Shown: positions 1-7,860, numbered from the stretch's first letter. The stretch: 15,343 nt of DNA from an uncultured Collinsella sp. (GCA_902494555.1 CABUTR010000037.1:1-15343), one strand, 5' to 3'. The notes: a model not told the origin generated them from the letters alone. Translations and numbers: made by a program.

Positions 1-616
1 GCTTTGCCGTCATATCTGTCTCGACAACCCCGGGGGCGACCGCGTTCACTCGTACGCCGCGGGGTGCAAGCTCACGCGCCACCGCCTTGGTCAGGCCGAT
101 CACGCCCGCCTTGGAGGCAGCGTAGTTGGCTTGCCCGGCATTGCCCATCAGGCCCACGACCGAGCTCATGTTGACGACGCAGCCGCCGCGCTGACGCATA
201 AAGGTCTTGGTGAGCGCGCGCGTCGTGTTAAACGTTCCTTTAAGATTGACATCCAGTACGCGATCGAAGGCGTCATCGCCCATGCGCATGAGCAGGCCAT
301 CGCGGGTGATGCCAGCGTTGTTGACGAGCGCCCAAATGGAGCCAAAGTCGTTGAGGACCGCTTCCACGCACGCGTTGACGGCAGCGGGGTCGGCCACGTC
401 GCATTGATATGCGCGTGCCGCGGCGCCAGCCGCCTCGCAGGCTTCGCACGTCTCGCGCGCCGCGTCGACGCTGCCGGCATAGACGACGGCGATATCAAAG
501 CCGTCCTCCGCCAGACCGACAGCGCAGGCGCGGCCGATACCGCGCGAGCTGCCCGTGACCAGCGCCACGCGACGTGAGTCGTTGCGCTCGAGCGCGCCAT
601 TGTTCAAGTTGCCCAT
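1..616 (-). CDS. fabG: 3-oxoacyl-[acyl-carrier-protein] reductase FabG (partial, C-terminus outside window)
   Basis: FabG is a cytosolic NADPH-dependent short-chain dehydrogenase that reduces 3-oxoacyl-ACP to 3-hydroxyacyl-ACP in each elongation cycle of type II fatty acid synthesis. The visible 205 residues contain the Rossmann motif TGSSRGIG (21-28), NNAG (99-102), and the tetrad Asn124, Ser152, Tyr165, Lys169 (YAASK), with the family's usual Ser-Tyr and Tyr-Lys spacing. The N-terminus is about 14 residues longer than E. coli FabG. ATG 616 is chosen because AAAGGA lies 5 nt upstream; the ATG at 621 is in another frame and soon hits a stop. The gene follows fabD after 30 nt, with no terminator between them, so it is probably cotranscribed. 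The C-terminal part, about 45 residues in the family, is cut off by the window edge. Family assignment is certain. Confidence 0.96.
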   Translation of the reverse strand, partial: MGNLNNGALERNDSRRVALVTGSSRGIGRACAVGLAEDGFDIAVVYAGSVDAARETCEACEAAGAAARAYQCDVADPAAVNACVEAVLNDFGSIWALVNNAGITRDGLLMRMGDDAFDRVLDVNLKGTFNTTRALTKTFMRQRGGCVVNMSSVVGLMGNAGQANYAASKAGVIGLTKAVARELAPRGVRVNAVAPGVVETDMTAK

Positions 617-646
617 GTCATTCCTTTCGGGTTACAGCCCTGTGGA

Positions 647-1573
647 CTATGCGAGCTCGTCGGCAATAGCTGCGACCTGCTCGGCCGTTTCGCACGAATA
701 CACGCGAACGTCGCTCAGCGTACGCTTGACCAGGCCCGACAGCGTTTTGCCAGGGCCGACCTCAATAAACGTGTCGATGCCCTGATCCTGCAGAGTATGC
801 AGCGTGTCGACCCAGCGAACGGCATGACTCACCTGGTTGGCCAAGACATCCGATGCCGCTCGCGGGTCCGCCGGATAGGGCGCCGCCGTCATGTTTGCCA
901 TGACCGGAATCAGCAGCGGAGACGGCGCGTGGCCGGCTTGGATATACGTCGCCAGCCCCTCAGTCGCCTCTGCCATATAGGGGCTATGGAATGCACCCGA
1001 CACCGCGACCTTCATGGCGCGGCCGCCAGCCTCTTTTACTAGGACGTCGAGGGTCTGCAGCGCATCGGGCGCTCCGGCCACAACCGTCTGCTGGGGACTG
1101 TTGTAGTTGACCGGCCAGCAGTCCTCGCCGGCCTGCGCAGCCAGGTTCTCGACTTGCGCAGCATCAAGTTTGATGACGGCGCGCATGCCGCCGGGGTGAC
1201 GCTCGGCCGCCGTGGCCATCAATGCCGCGCGCTCACACACGAGCTCAAAACCCGCTCGCGTATCGAATGCCCCCGCAAAGGTGAGTGCAGCGACCTCGCC
1301 CAGCGAGAATCCCGCACAGGCGGCAGGCACCACGCCGCGCTCGCGCAGGGCGACGGCGACAGCCAAGTCGTGCACGAACACGCAAGGCTGCGTGTTCTCT
1401 GTCTGCGAGAGCTCCTCCTTGGAGGCGCTCCGGCACTGCTCGCTCGTCCCCGGGCGCACCTCATCGGCAATGGCGAACACCTCGGCGGCCGCCGGCGATG
1501 TCTCGATCAGGTCGACGCCCATCGCGGGGTGCTGGGCACCCTGGCCGGCAAACAAAAACGCTACGCCACCCAT
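647..1573 (-). CDS. fabD: malonyl-CoA:ACP transacylase FabD
   Basis: FabD moves malonyl from CoA to holo-ACP, loading the extender unit for FabH and the condensing enzymes. The 308-residue product has the usual length. N-terminal FAGQGAQ is the oxyanion-hole region. The nucleophile elbow reads GFSLGE (88-93, Ser90) where most family members have GHSLGE. Arg115, which binds the malonyl carboxylate, the catalytic His196 (GAFHSP) and Gln247 are in the expected places. ATG 1573 is preferred because AAGGG lies 9 nt upstream; GTG 1579 would leave only 3 nt. With this start, the gene overlaps the end of fabK by 13 nt, suggesting translational coupling. It lies between fabK and fabG in the operon. 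Confidence 0.95.
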   Translation of the reverse strand: MGGVAFLFAGQGAQHPAMGVDLIETSPAAAEVFAIADEVRPGTSEQCRSASKEELSQTENTQPCVFVHDLAVAVALRERGVVPAACAGFSLGEVAALTFAGAFDTRAGFELVCERAALMATAAERHPGGMRAVIKLDAAQVENLAAQAGEDCWPVNYNSPQQTVVAGAPDALQTLDVLVKEAGGRAMKVAVSGAFHSPYMAEATEGLATYIQAGHAPSPLLIPVMANMTAAPYPADPRAASDVLANQVSHAVRWVDTLHTLQDQGIDTFIEVGPGKTLSGLVKRTLSDVRVYSCETAEQVAAIADELA

Positions 1574-2505
1574 GCGCACGCACCCTTCAGGACGTGCTCG
1601 GCGCCATCGACCAGGTCGTCAACGATTTCGCGTGCGCTCTGGCGCTCGTTGACCATGCCGGCAATCTGTCCACACAAAAACGAACCCTCTTCGTAGTTGC
1701 CGTCCTTGGCGGCCTTACGCAGCGCACCGGTTCCCATAGCACCGAGCTCCTCGGCACTCGCGCCGGAACCCTCGCTCTTGGCATAGGCGTTGGTAAAGGG
1801 GCTCTTGAGGGCGCGCACCGGATGTCCCGTCGAGCGACCGGTCGCACGCGTCGAAGTGTCGTTGGCCTTCAGGACCATCTCCTTGTACTGCTCCGAGACG
1901 GTACACTCATCGGCAACGAGAAAACGCGTGCCCACTTGGACACCAGCGGCGCCAAGCATAAAGGCGGCCGCCACCCCGCGGCCATCCGCAATACCGCCGG
2001 CGGCCACGACGGGAATGTCGACCGCATCGACGACCTGCGGCACCAGTGCCATCGTCGAGGTCTCGCCAATATGGCCGCCCGATTCGGTACCCTCGGCAAC
2101 AACCGCCGTGGCTCCACGACGTGCCACGAGGCGCGCCAGCGCCACCGAGGCAACGACCGGGATGACCTTGATGCCCGCCTCGTTCCACGCCTTCATGTAC
2201 TTGGCAGGATTGCCGGCGCCCGTCACGACGACCGGCACTCGCTCGTCAATCACGACCTGCGCGACCTCGTCGGCAAACGGGCTCATGAGCATGACGTTGA
2301 CGCCAAAGGGCTTATCCGTCCTGGCGCGCAGCTTATGAATCTGGTCGCGAAGCCAGTTGGCGTCGGCGTTCATGGCCGCGATAATCCCCAAGCCGCCCGC
2401 CTCGGACACTGCGGACGCCAACGAGGCGTCGGCAATCCAGGCCATACCGCCCTGGAACACGGGCTTTTCGATGCCGAGCAGATCGCAGAGAGGAGTCTTG
2501 AGCAT
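1561..2505 (-). CDS. fabK: enoyl-[acyl-carrier-protein] reductase II (FabK, FMN-dependent)
   Basis: FabK catalyses the last step of each elongation cycle, reducing trans-2-enoyl-ACP with NADH and FMN. It is unrelated to the short-chain dehydrogenase FabI. The 314-residue protein has the TIM-barrel features of the FabK/2-nitropropane dioxygenase family: an N-terminal FQGGMAWIAD, a glycine-rich AGGLGII, the ESGGHIG motif (141-147) with the functionally important His145, and the FMN phosphate-binding AAGGIADGRG and GAAGVQVGTRF stretches. Its place between acpP and fabD supports the enoyl reductase role over nitronate monooxygenase. ATG 2505 is only 2 nt after the acpP stop, and its GGAG ribosome binding site lies inside the end of acpP. 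The FabK type suggests low triclosan sensitivity; this is inferred from the family. Confidence 0.94.
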   Translation of the reverse strand: MLKTPLCDLLGIEKPVFQGGMAWIADASLASAVSEAGGLGIIAAMNADANWLRDQIHKLRARTDKPFGVNVMLMSPFADEVAQVVIDERVPVVVTGAGNPAKYMKAWNEAGIKVIPVVASVALARLVARRGATAVVAEGTESGGHIGETSTMALVPQVVDAVDIPVVAAGGIADGRGVAAAFMLGAAGVQVGTRFLVADECTVSEQYKEMVLKANDTSTRATGRSTGHPVRALKSPFTNAYAKSEGSGASAEELGAMGTGALRKAAKDGNYEEGSFLCGQIAGMVNERQSAREIVDDLVDGAEHVLKGACAWVA

Positions 2506-2507
2506 CT

Positions 2508-2744
2508 CTACTTCTCCAATGCCGCCTCGACCGTATCGGCGAACTCGCCGACCGTCTTGGGGTTCTCCTCGGTATCGAGTTGGATGCCAAACTCGTCCTC
2601 GACGGCGACGAGGATCTCGACGGTGCCCAGACTGTCGAGACCAATCTCCTCGAGCGTGGACTCGGGCTTCATCTCGACGTCGTCAAGGCCGGCGGTCTCA
2701 CGGATAACGTCGCAAACGCGCTCGAAGGTCTTCTGATCTGCCAT
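2508..2744 (-). CDS. acpP: acyl carrier protein
   Basis: This is the small acidic carrier on which growing fatty acyl chains are held as thioesters of 4'-phosphopantetheine. The 78 residues include the attachment motif DSL (37-39), with Ser38 as the modified residue. The following recognition helix reads DSLGTVEIL, with Gly40 where many ACPs carry an acidic or other polar residue; the rest of helix II is ordinary (VEDEFGIQL). ATG 2744 has a strong AAAGGAG 7 nt upstream. It lies 52 nt after fabH and 2 nt before fabK. The operon position makes this the housekeeping fatty acid ACP rather than a polyketide or peptide synthesis carrier. Confidence 0.95.
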   Translation of the reverse strand: MADQKTFERVCDVIRETAGLDDVEMKPESTLEEIGLDSLGTVEILVAVEDEFGIQLDTEENPKTVGEFADTVEAALEK

Positions 2745-2796
2745 GGTAGTTCTCCTTTGTTTGTGCCCCAGGGGCGTTTTTATTTCCTATGTGCGA

Positions 2797-3756
2797 CTAC
2801 TTCCAACGAAGCAGATAGCCACCTATATCCAGGCCAGCGCCAAATCCAACGAGGGCGATGGTGTCGTCCGCATTCAGTGCGTCGGTGCGTGCCAGCCGGT
2901 CAAGCGCAAGGGGAATGCAGGCGCTCGAAATGTTGCCGGTCTCGCGCAGTGTTCGAACCACGCGCTCGTCTGGCACGCCGAGGCGCTTGACCGCCTGACT
3001 CAGGATTCGCTCGTTAGCCTGATGGAATACAAAATGATCGATGTCTTCGACCGAAATGCCTGCATCGCTCGCAAGCTTATGGACCGTGTCGCAGATGGCG
3101 TTGACGCCGAACTTGAACACGCGGCGGCCATTCATGGACAGCACGCTCTCGCTATCTGCGGAAGCCTTAAACGGCGAGGTGCCGACCAGACCGGGAACGC
3201 GCAACGTCTCGACGTCGGGCGCCGTCGAAAGCTCAACGGCAAGGGGGCTGTCTCCCCCAGTCCCAATCACTGCGGCTCCTGCCCCATCGCCAAAGAGCAC
3301 GCAGGTGGTACGGTCGGTCCAGTCGAGCGCGCGCGTCATCTGCTCGGCAGCAACGACAAGTACGCGCTCGGCACGGCCGCGGGCGATATAGCCCTCGGCG
3401 ACATCGAGCGCAAATACGAAGCCGGCGCAGGCCGCCGAAACATCGAAGGCAGGGCACGTCGCGCCTAGTCGCTCAGCAACGGCACACGCCTCGGCGGGAA
3501 CAAGGTGGTCACCCGTCGTCGTCGAGCAGACGATCAGATCCAGCTGGCTCGCGTCGATTCCGGACACCTGGAGTGCTCGCTCGCTCGCCGCTACGGCAAG
3601 GTCGTCAAGTGACTCGGTGGTGCAGACGTGGCGGCTCTTGATACCAGTGCGGGTAAAAATCCACTCATCCGAGGTATCGAGGAACTCGGACAGCTCGTCA
3701 TTGGAAACACTGCGCTTAGGAAGCGCCGAGCCTGTTCCAAGAATCGTGAAACCCAT
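2797..3756 (-). CDS. fabH: 3-oxoacyl-[acyl-carrier-protein] synthase III FabH
   Basis: FabH starts fatty acid synthesis by condensing an acyl-CoA primer with malonyl-ACP. The 319-residue product has the thiolase fold and full catalytic triad: Cys110 (SAACAGF), His245 (HFVFHQAN) and Asn275 (ETGNISSA). ATG 3756 is chosen because AAGGAGG lies 6 nt upstream and the product then begins MGFTILGTGS as in the family; the upstream in-frame extension to 3813 would run through the direct repeat and has no support. It is the first gene of a minus-strand operon (fabH-acpP-fabK-fabD-fabG), the gene order found in streptococci, where fabT precedes it. Here the upstream neighbour is the divergent birA. Regulation may use the repeated motif at 3773-3839. 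Confidence 0.96.
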   Translation of the reverse strand: MGFTILGTGSALPKRSVSNDELSEFLDTSDEWIFTRTGIKSRHVCTTESLDDLAVAASERALQVSGIDASQLDLIVCSTTTGDHLVPAEACAVAERLGATCPAFDVSAACAGFVFALDVAEGYIARGRAERVLVVAAEQMTRALDWTDRTTCVLFGDGAGAAVIGTGGDSPLAVELSTAPDVETLRVPGLVGTSPFKASADSESVLSMNGRRVFKFGVNAICDTVHKLASDAGISVEDIDHFVFHQANERILSQAVKRLGVPDERVVRTLRETGNISSACIPLALDRLARTDALNADDTIALVGFGAGLDIGGYLLRWK

Positions 3757-3772
3757 CACTAACCTCCTTTGA

Positions 3773-3839
3773 GTTGTTGACGTGTTTACATCGACCAAGA
3801 GAGGATAGCGCATTTCAGTTGTTGTTGACGTGTTAACAT
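3773..3839 (-). promoter_or_regulatory. candidate fab operon control region: two direct copies of a 19-bp motif around a possible -10 box
   Basis: Two copies of GTTGTTGACGTGTTWACAT lie at 3773-3791 and 3821-3839, differing at one base and 48 bp apart. On the minus strand a TATCCT (3802-3807), the same -10 hexamer as the str promoter, lies between them. The distal copy covers the place where its -35 box would be (CGTCAA at 3825-3830, a poor match) and the proximal copy would lie just after the start of transcription and 3 nt before the fabH ribosome binding site. Each copy is an imperfect palindrome built from GTTRAC-like halves. I read the pair as a probable regulator site for the fab operon. 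The repeat is directly seen; the operator role and the promoter are inferred. Confidence 0.5.
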
Positions 3840-3932
3840 TAAATTGTCCAAATGCGACAAAGGCTTCACATTGTGTCTATCTCTCGACACCATTACGCGA
3901 TTGCCTTATTAACTTAGGAGGTAGCAACCGTT

Positions 3933-4709
3933 ATGGATACCAAATTAACGATAGTCGACGTAACCGGATCGACCAACGATGACCTGCTCGAAGCAGGAAA
4001 ACAGGGAGCGCCGCACGGCACAGGACTTGCCGCCCGGGCTCAAACAGCAGGACGCGGCCGGCGCGGGCACAAGTGGGACTCAACCGTCGGCAACTTATTG
4101 CTTTCGATTGTCCTGCGCCCATGCGTTAATCCTGCAAAGTTCTCTGGTCTTGCCGCCGTCAGCGGCCTAGCGGTGCTCGAAGCACTCGAAAAGCAGGATC
4201 TTGCAAACGAGATTCGCCTTAAATGGCCCAACGACCTTGTCGCGCGAGGACGCAAGCTCGGCGGCATTCTGGTCGAGGCCGCACGCGATAACGAAGGCAA
4301 GCCCTTCGCCGTCTGCGGCATTGGCGTCAACGTAAACTACACGCCCCAAGAGGTACCCGATGGCGGCCTGGCGGCAATTGGCCTCTCGGACCTTAACGAG
4401 AGCGTTTCCACCGTCAACATGCTCCTCGATGAGGTCTATCGCGCAGTCATAGACGCTGTAGATGCGTGGGCAGAGCGTCTTAACGCCATGGAAGAAGACG
4501 CCGGACCGCTCGCGCCCGTCCACGGCGAATATGTCACTCACCTCAATTGGATTGGGGAGCACGTTATCGCCCGTTCCCCTGCCGGCGACGAGCTGGCACG
4601 CGGCATCTTTAAAACCGTCGATGGCTTTGGTCGCGCATGTATCGAAACGGAAGGCGGTTTGCGATCCTTCCATTTTGAGGAGGCATCGCTGCGTCCCGCG
4701 AGCGAATAG
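3933..4709 (+). CDS. birA: biotin-[acetyl-CoA-carboxylase] ligase, class I
   Basis: This enzyme makes biotinyl-5'-AMP and transfers biotin to a lysine of biotin-carboxyl carrier proteins such as AccB, activating the carboxylase that makes malonyl-CoA. The 258-residue protein starts directly with the catalytic domain: GSTNDD near the N-terminus, GRGRRGHKW (40-48, biotinyl-AMP loop), KWPNDL (97-102), KLGGIL (108-113) and GIGVNVN (129-135), followed by a small C-terminal beta domain. It lacks the N-terminal winged-helix domain of E. coli BirA, so it should be a plain ligase and not a repressor. The ATG has AGGAGG (3916-3921) upstream. A weak TCGACA-17-TATTAA promoter-like pair at 3884-3912 is too close to the ribosome binding site to be convincing. 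Its divergence from fabH links biotin attachment to lipid synthesis. Confidence 0.93.
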   Translation: MDTKLTIVDVTGSTNDDLLEAGKQGAPHGTGLAARAQTAGRGRRGHKWDSTVGNLLLSIVLRPCVNPAKFSGLAAVSGLAVLEALEKQDLANEIRLKWPNDLVARGRKLGGILVEAARDNEGKPFAVCGIGVNVNYTPQEVPDGGLAAIGLSDLNESVSTVNMLLDEVYRAVIDAVDAWAERLNAMEEDAGPLAPVHGEYVTHLNWIGEHVIARSPAGDELARGIFKTVDGFGRACIETEGGLRSFHFEEASLRPASE

Positions 4710-4769
4710 GGCGCCACAGCCAGCCGCTCGGCAGCCTTACCCGGCGGTCCGAACCCATCATGCAAAACA

Positions 4770-4806
4770 AAAGGGCCCCGCTACCGTAACGGCAGCGGGG
4801 CCCTTT
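4770..4806. terminator. bidirectional Rho-independent terminator between birA and rpsJ
   Basis: A 13-bp perfect stem (4770-4782 with 4794-4806, core GGGCCCCGCT) is capped by one A-C mismatch and a CCG-TAA-CGG hairpin. On the minus strand the stem runs into TTTTGTTTT, a good U-tract for the end of the str operon; on the plus strand only TTT follows, giving weaker termination for birA. It closes both convergent units. Confidence 0.9.
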
Positions 4807-4825
4807 AAGCTATGAGCGATATCGC

Positions 4826-5134
4826 TTAGAGCTTGATGTCGATGTCGACGCCAGCGGGGAGGTCGAGACGCATAAGCGAATCAACGGTGCCCGAGGTGGG
4901 GTCGAGGATGTCGATGAGGCGCTTGTGGGTGCGCATCTCGAACTGCTCACGGGAGTCCTTGTTCACGTGCGGCGAGCGGATAACCGTGTACAGGTTGCGC
5001 TCGGTGGGCAGGGGGACAGGACCGGAAACGCGAGCGCCGGTCTTCTGAGCGGTCTCAACGATGAGCTTCGCGGACTGATCGACGACCTCGTGATCATAGC
5101 CCTTGAGGCGAATGCGGATCTTCTGGGTAGCCAA
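4826..5134 (-). CDS. rpsJ: 30S ribosomal protein S10
   Basis: S10 is a component of the 30S head and, in many bacteria, a NusB partner in antitermination. The 102-residue product aligns along the whole family (KIRIRLKGYDHEVVDQS, LPTERNLYTVIRSPHVNKDS, FEMRTHKRLIDI, LPAGVDIDIKL). The start is TTG (5132-5134), with GGAGG 6 nt upstream and no better codon in reach. It lies 60 nt after fusA and is followed directly by a terminator, so here it is the last gene of the str operon and not the leader of the S10 operon with rplC. A small hairpin (GCGAGA/TCTCGC, 5153-5169) sits in the fusA-rpsJ gap, where tuf would be in many genomes. Confidence 0.97.
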   Translation of the reverse strand: MATQKIRIRLKGYDHEVVDQSAKLIVETAQKTGARVSGPVPLPTERNLYTVIRSPHVNKDSREQFEMRTHKRLIDILDPTSGTVDSLMRLDLPAGVDIDIKL

Positions 5135-5194
5135 CTTAAACCTCCAAAGAGTGCGAGAGATGTTCTCGCGGATTACGTAACAGGGAGCTCGAAC

Positions 5195-7294
5195 TTAGGC
5201 GTTCTTGCTCATGACCTCGTCCACGATGGACTTGGGCGCGGGCTCATAAGAGTCGAACTGCATCGTGTAGGATGCACGGCCCTGGGTCTGGGAGCGAAGG
5301 TCGGTAGCGTAACCGAACATCTCGCCCAGCGGCACCTTGGCACGGATGAGCTTGCTGTTCTTACGATCCTCCATGCCCTCGATCTTGCCGCGGCGACCGG
5401 AGAGGTTGCCCATAACGTCGCCCATGTACTGCTCGGGGGTCTCGACCTCGACAGCCATGATCGGCTCGAGCAGCTGCGGGTCGGACTTCTTAAGGGCGTC
5501 CTTGATAGCCATGGAACCGGCGATCTTGAAGGCGGCCTCGGAGGAGTCGACCTCGTGGTAAGAACCGTCGAACAGGGTGACCTTAACGTCGAGGACCGGG
5601 AAGCCGGCGATGACACCGGTGTTCAGGGCCTCCTGGATGCCCTTGTCGATGGACGGGATGTACTCCTTGGGCACGACGCCGCCGACGATAGCGTTGACGA
5701 ACTCGTAGCCGAAGCCCTCCTCCATCTTCTCGAGCTTGATGACGGCGTGGCCGTACTGACCGCGACCGCCGGACTGACGGACGAACTTGCCCTCAGCCTT
5801 CTCGACGTCGTGACCAGCGGTCTCGCGGTAGGCAACCTGGGGCTTACCAACGTTAGCGTCAACCTTGAACTCGCGGAGCAGACGGTCGACGATGATCTCG
5901 AGGTGCAGCTCGCCCATGCCGGCGATGATAGTCTGGCCGGTCTCGTGGTTGGTGGACACCTGGAAGGTCGGGTCCTCCTCGGCGAGCTTGGTCAGAGCCA
6001 GGGACATCTTGTCCTGCTCGGCCTTGGTCTTGGGCTCGATGGCAACGTCGATAACGGGCTTAGCGAACTCGATCTTCTCGAGGACGATCTCCTTGCCCTC
6101 GGCGCACAGGGTGTCACCGGTGGTGGAGTTCTTGAAGCCGACGCAAGCGACGATGTCGCCGGCGGCAGCGTCGTCACGGTCGATACGCTCGGCAGCGTTC
6201 ATCTCGAGGATGCGGCCGAGGCGCTCGCGCTGACCGTTGGAGGCGTTGACCACGTAGGAGCCGGACTCGGCACGGCCGGAGTAAACGCGGACATAGGTGA
6301 GCTTACCGACGAACGGGTCGGTCATGATCTTGAAGACCAGGCCGGAGAAGGGCTCGTCGAAGGAAGGATGACGCTGGATCTCCTCGCCAGTGTCCGGATC
6401 GGTACCGGTGACGGCCTCAACGTCGAGCGGGCTGGGCAGGTAGTCGACGACAGCGTCGAGCAGCTCCTGAACGCCCTTGTTCTTGTAGGCGGAGCCCACG
6501 AAGACGAGGTTGAGCTCGTTGGCCAGAACACCCTTGCGCAGAGCAGCCTTGAGCTCCTCGACGGTGAAGTCCTCCTCCATGAGGATCTTCTCCATGAGCT
6601 CGTCGTCAAAGCTGGCAGCAGCGTCGAGGAGCTCCTCGCGCTTGGTGGCAGCGATGTCGGCAAACTCAGCCGGGATCTCGTCCATCGGCTCGGGGTAGGT
6701 CATGCCCTTCTCGTCGGCCTTGAAGTCCCATGCAGTCATGGTGACCAGGTCGATGACGCCCCAGAAGTTGTCCTCGGCGCCCATCGGGACCTGAGCGGCC
6801 ACGGCGTTAGCGTCGAGACGATCCTTCATGGTCTCGATAGCGTTGAAGAAGTCAGCGCCCACGCGGTCATACTTGTTGATGAAGGCGATGCGGGGGACGT
6901 TGAAGGTGGAAGCCTGACGCCAAACGGTCTCAGACTGGGGCTGGACGCCGGCAACGGCGTCGAAGACGGCGACAGCGCCATCGAGGACGCGCAGGCAGCG
7001 CTCGACCTCGGCGGTGAAGTCAACGTGGCCCGGGGTGTCGATGATCTGGATGCGGTAGTCCTTACCGTCCTTGTTCCAGAAGCACGTGGTAGCAGCGGAG
7101 GTAATGGTTACGCCGCGCTCCTGCTCCTGAACCATCCAGTCCATGGTGGCAGCGCCCTCATGGACCTCACCGATCTTGTGGGTCTTACCGGTGTAGTAAA
7201 GAATACGCTCGGTCGTGGTGGTCTTACCGGCATCGATGTGGGCCATGATGCCGATGTTACGGGTATCGGAAAGCTTGTACTTAGGCTTAGCCAT
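5195..7294 (-). CDS. fusA: translation elongation factor G
   Basis: EF-G is the GTPase that drives tRNA-mRNA translocation and, with ribosome recycling factor, splits ribosomes. The 699-residue protein has the normal five-domain length. Its G domain shows AHIDAGKT (18-25), switch I ERGVTITSAATT (59-70), DTPGH (86-90, His90 the GTP-hydrolysis residue) and G4 NKYD (140-143). Domain IV, which enters the decoding centre, includes SGGRGQYGH. The G4 box has Tyr142 where nearly all bacterial EF-Gs have NKMD. ATG 7294 has AAGGA 6 nt upstream; rpsG ends 19 nt before it. The codon choice is strongly biased, as expected for a highly expressed gene. No duplicated or resistance-type features are seen. Confidence 0.98.
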   Translation of the reverse strand: MAKPKYKLSDTRNIGIMAHIDAGKTTTTERILYYTGKTHKIGEVHEGAATMDWMVQEQERGVTITSAATTCFWNKDGKDYRIQIIDTPGHVDFTAEVERCLRVLDGAVAVFDAVAGVQPQSETVWRQASTFNVPRIAFINKYDRVGADFFNAIETMKDRLDANAVAAQVPMGAEDNFWGVIDLVTMTAWDFKADEKGMTYPEPMDEIPAEFADIAATKREELLDAAASFDDELMEKILMEEDFTVEELKAALRKGVLANELNLVFVGSAYKNKGVQELLDAVVDYLPSPLDVEAVTGTDPDTGEEIQRHPSFDEPFSGLVFKIMTDPFVGKLTYVRVYSGRAESGSYVVNASNGQRERLGRILEMNAAERIDRDDAAAGDIVACVGFKNSTTGDTLCAEGKEIVLEKIEFAKPVIDVAIEPKTKAEQDKMSLALTKLAEEDPTFQVSTNHETGQTIIAGMGELHLEIIVDRLLREFKVDANVGKPQVAYRETAGHDVEKAEGKFVRQSGGRGQYGHAVIKLEKMEEGFGYEFVNAIVGGVVPKEYIPSIDKGIQEALNTGVIAGFPVLDVKVTLFDGSYHEVDSSEAAFKIAGSMAIKDALKKSDPQLLEPIMAVEVETPEQYMGDVMGNLSGRRGKIEGMEDRKNSKLIRAKVPLGEMFGYATDLRSQTQGRASYTMQFDSYEPAPKSIVDEVMSKNA

Positions 7295-7313
7295 GTTAGT
7301 TCCTTACCTTAAC

Positions 7314-7787
7314 TTACCAACGATAGTGAGAGAACGCGCGGTTGGCCTCGGCCATCTTGAAGACGTCCTCACGCTTCTTGACGGAAGCGCCCAGGCCGTT
7401 GGAAGCGTCGAGGATCTCGTTGGCGAGACGCTCGGCCATGGTCTTCTCCTTGCGAGCGCGGGAGAAGTTGACGATCCAGCGGATACCCAGAGCGGTGGAA
7501 CGACGGGAGTTGACCTCCATCGGGACCTGATAGGTAGCGCCACCGACACGCTTGGGCTTAACCTCGAGCGTGGGCTTGACGTTGTCCATAGCCTTCTTGA
7601 AGGTAGCGAGAGCGTCGCCACCCTCGGACTTCTCGGCAACGATCTCGAAAGCGGTGTAAACGATGCGCTCAGCGGTGGCCTTCTTGCCGTCAAGAAGGAC
7701 CTTGTTGATGAGCTGAGTCACCAGGCGGTTGTTGTAAACGGCGTCAGGCTGAACCTCACGACGATTAGCTGCTGCACGACGCGGCAT
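7314..7787 (-). CDS. rpsG: 30S ribosomal protein S7
   Basis: S7 is the primary binder of the 3' major domain of 16S rRNA and nucleates assembly of the 30S head. The 157-residue product starts MPRRAAANRREV and ends SHYRW, as in short bacterial S7 proteins, with the RRSTALGIRW and KTMAERLANEI signatures intact. ATG 7787 has AAGGAG 7 nt upstream. The 73-nt gap after rpsL contains a short hairpin (GTGC/GCAC, near 7812-7831) in the position where E. coli S7 binds its own message; whether S7 acts here is unknown. The gene lies between rpsL and fusA in one transcription unit. Confidence 0.97.
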   Translation of the reverse strand: MPRRAAANRREVQPDAVYNNRLVTQLINKVLLDGKKATAERIVYTAFEIVAEKSEGGDALATFKKAMDNVKPTLEVKPKRVGGATYQVPMEVNSRRSTALGIRWIVNFSRARKEKTMAERLANEILDASNGLGASVKKREDVFKMAEANRAFSHYRW

Positions 7788-7860
7788 GTGAAATCTCCTT
7801 AAGTGTCTACCGTGCGGCGCTTAGGCGGCACACGGCGAAAGTATCAAAACGTTATCTGGC

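Noticed and set aside
1285..2736. Open frame of 483 codons on the plus strand opposite fabD, fabK and acpP
   Set aside because: Arg/Pro-rich product that crosses three well-supported genes; no family resemblance.
2765..2785. Terminator between fabH and acpP (GCCCC/GGGGC followed by TTTTT on the plus strand)
   Set aside because: The T-run is on the plus strand, where no gene ends; on the minus strand the hairpin is followed by ACAAAC and then the acpP ribosome binding site.
3757..3813. Longer FabH starting upstream at 3813
   Set aside because: The extension covers the proximal 19-bp repeat, has no ribosome binding site of its own, and the family starts at the ATG at 3756, which has a strong one.
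3884..3912. birA promoter TCGACA-N17-TATTAA
   Set aside because: Transcription would start within the ribosome binding site, so a leader would be almost absent; reported only as a weak possibility in the birA entry.
4925..7312. Open frame of 795 codons on the plus strand opposite fusA
   Set aside because: It mirrors the biased codons of fusA and also runs past rpsJ; its product is a Leu/Val/Gly/Asp-rich repeat-like sequence with no recognisable domain, and fusA itself is unmistakable.
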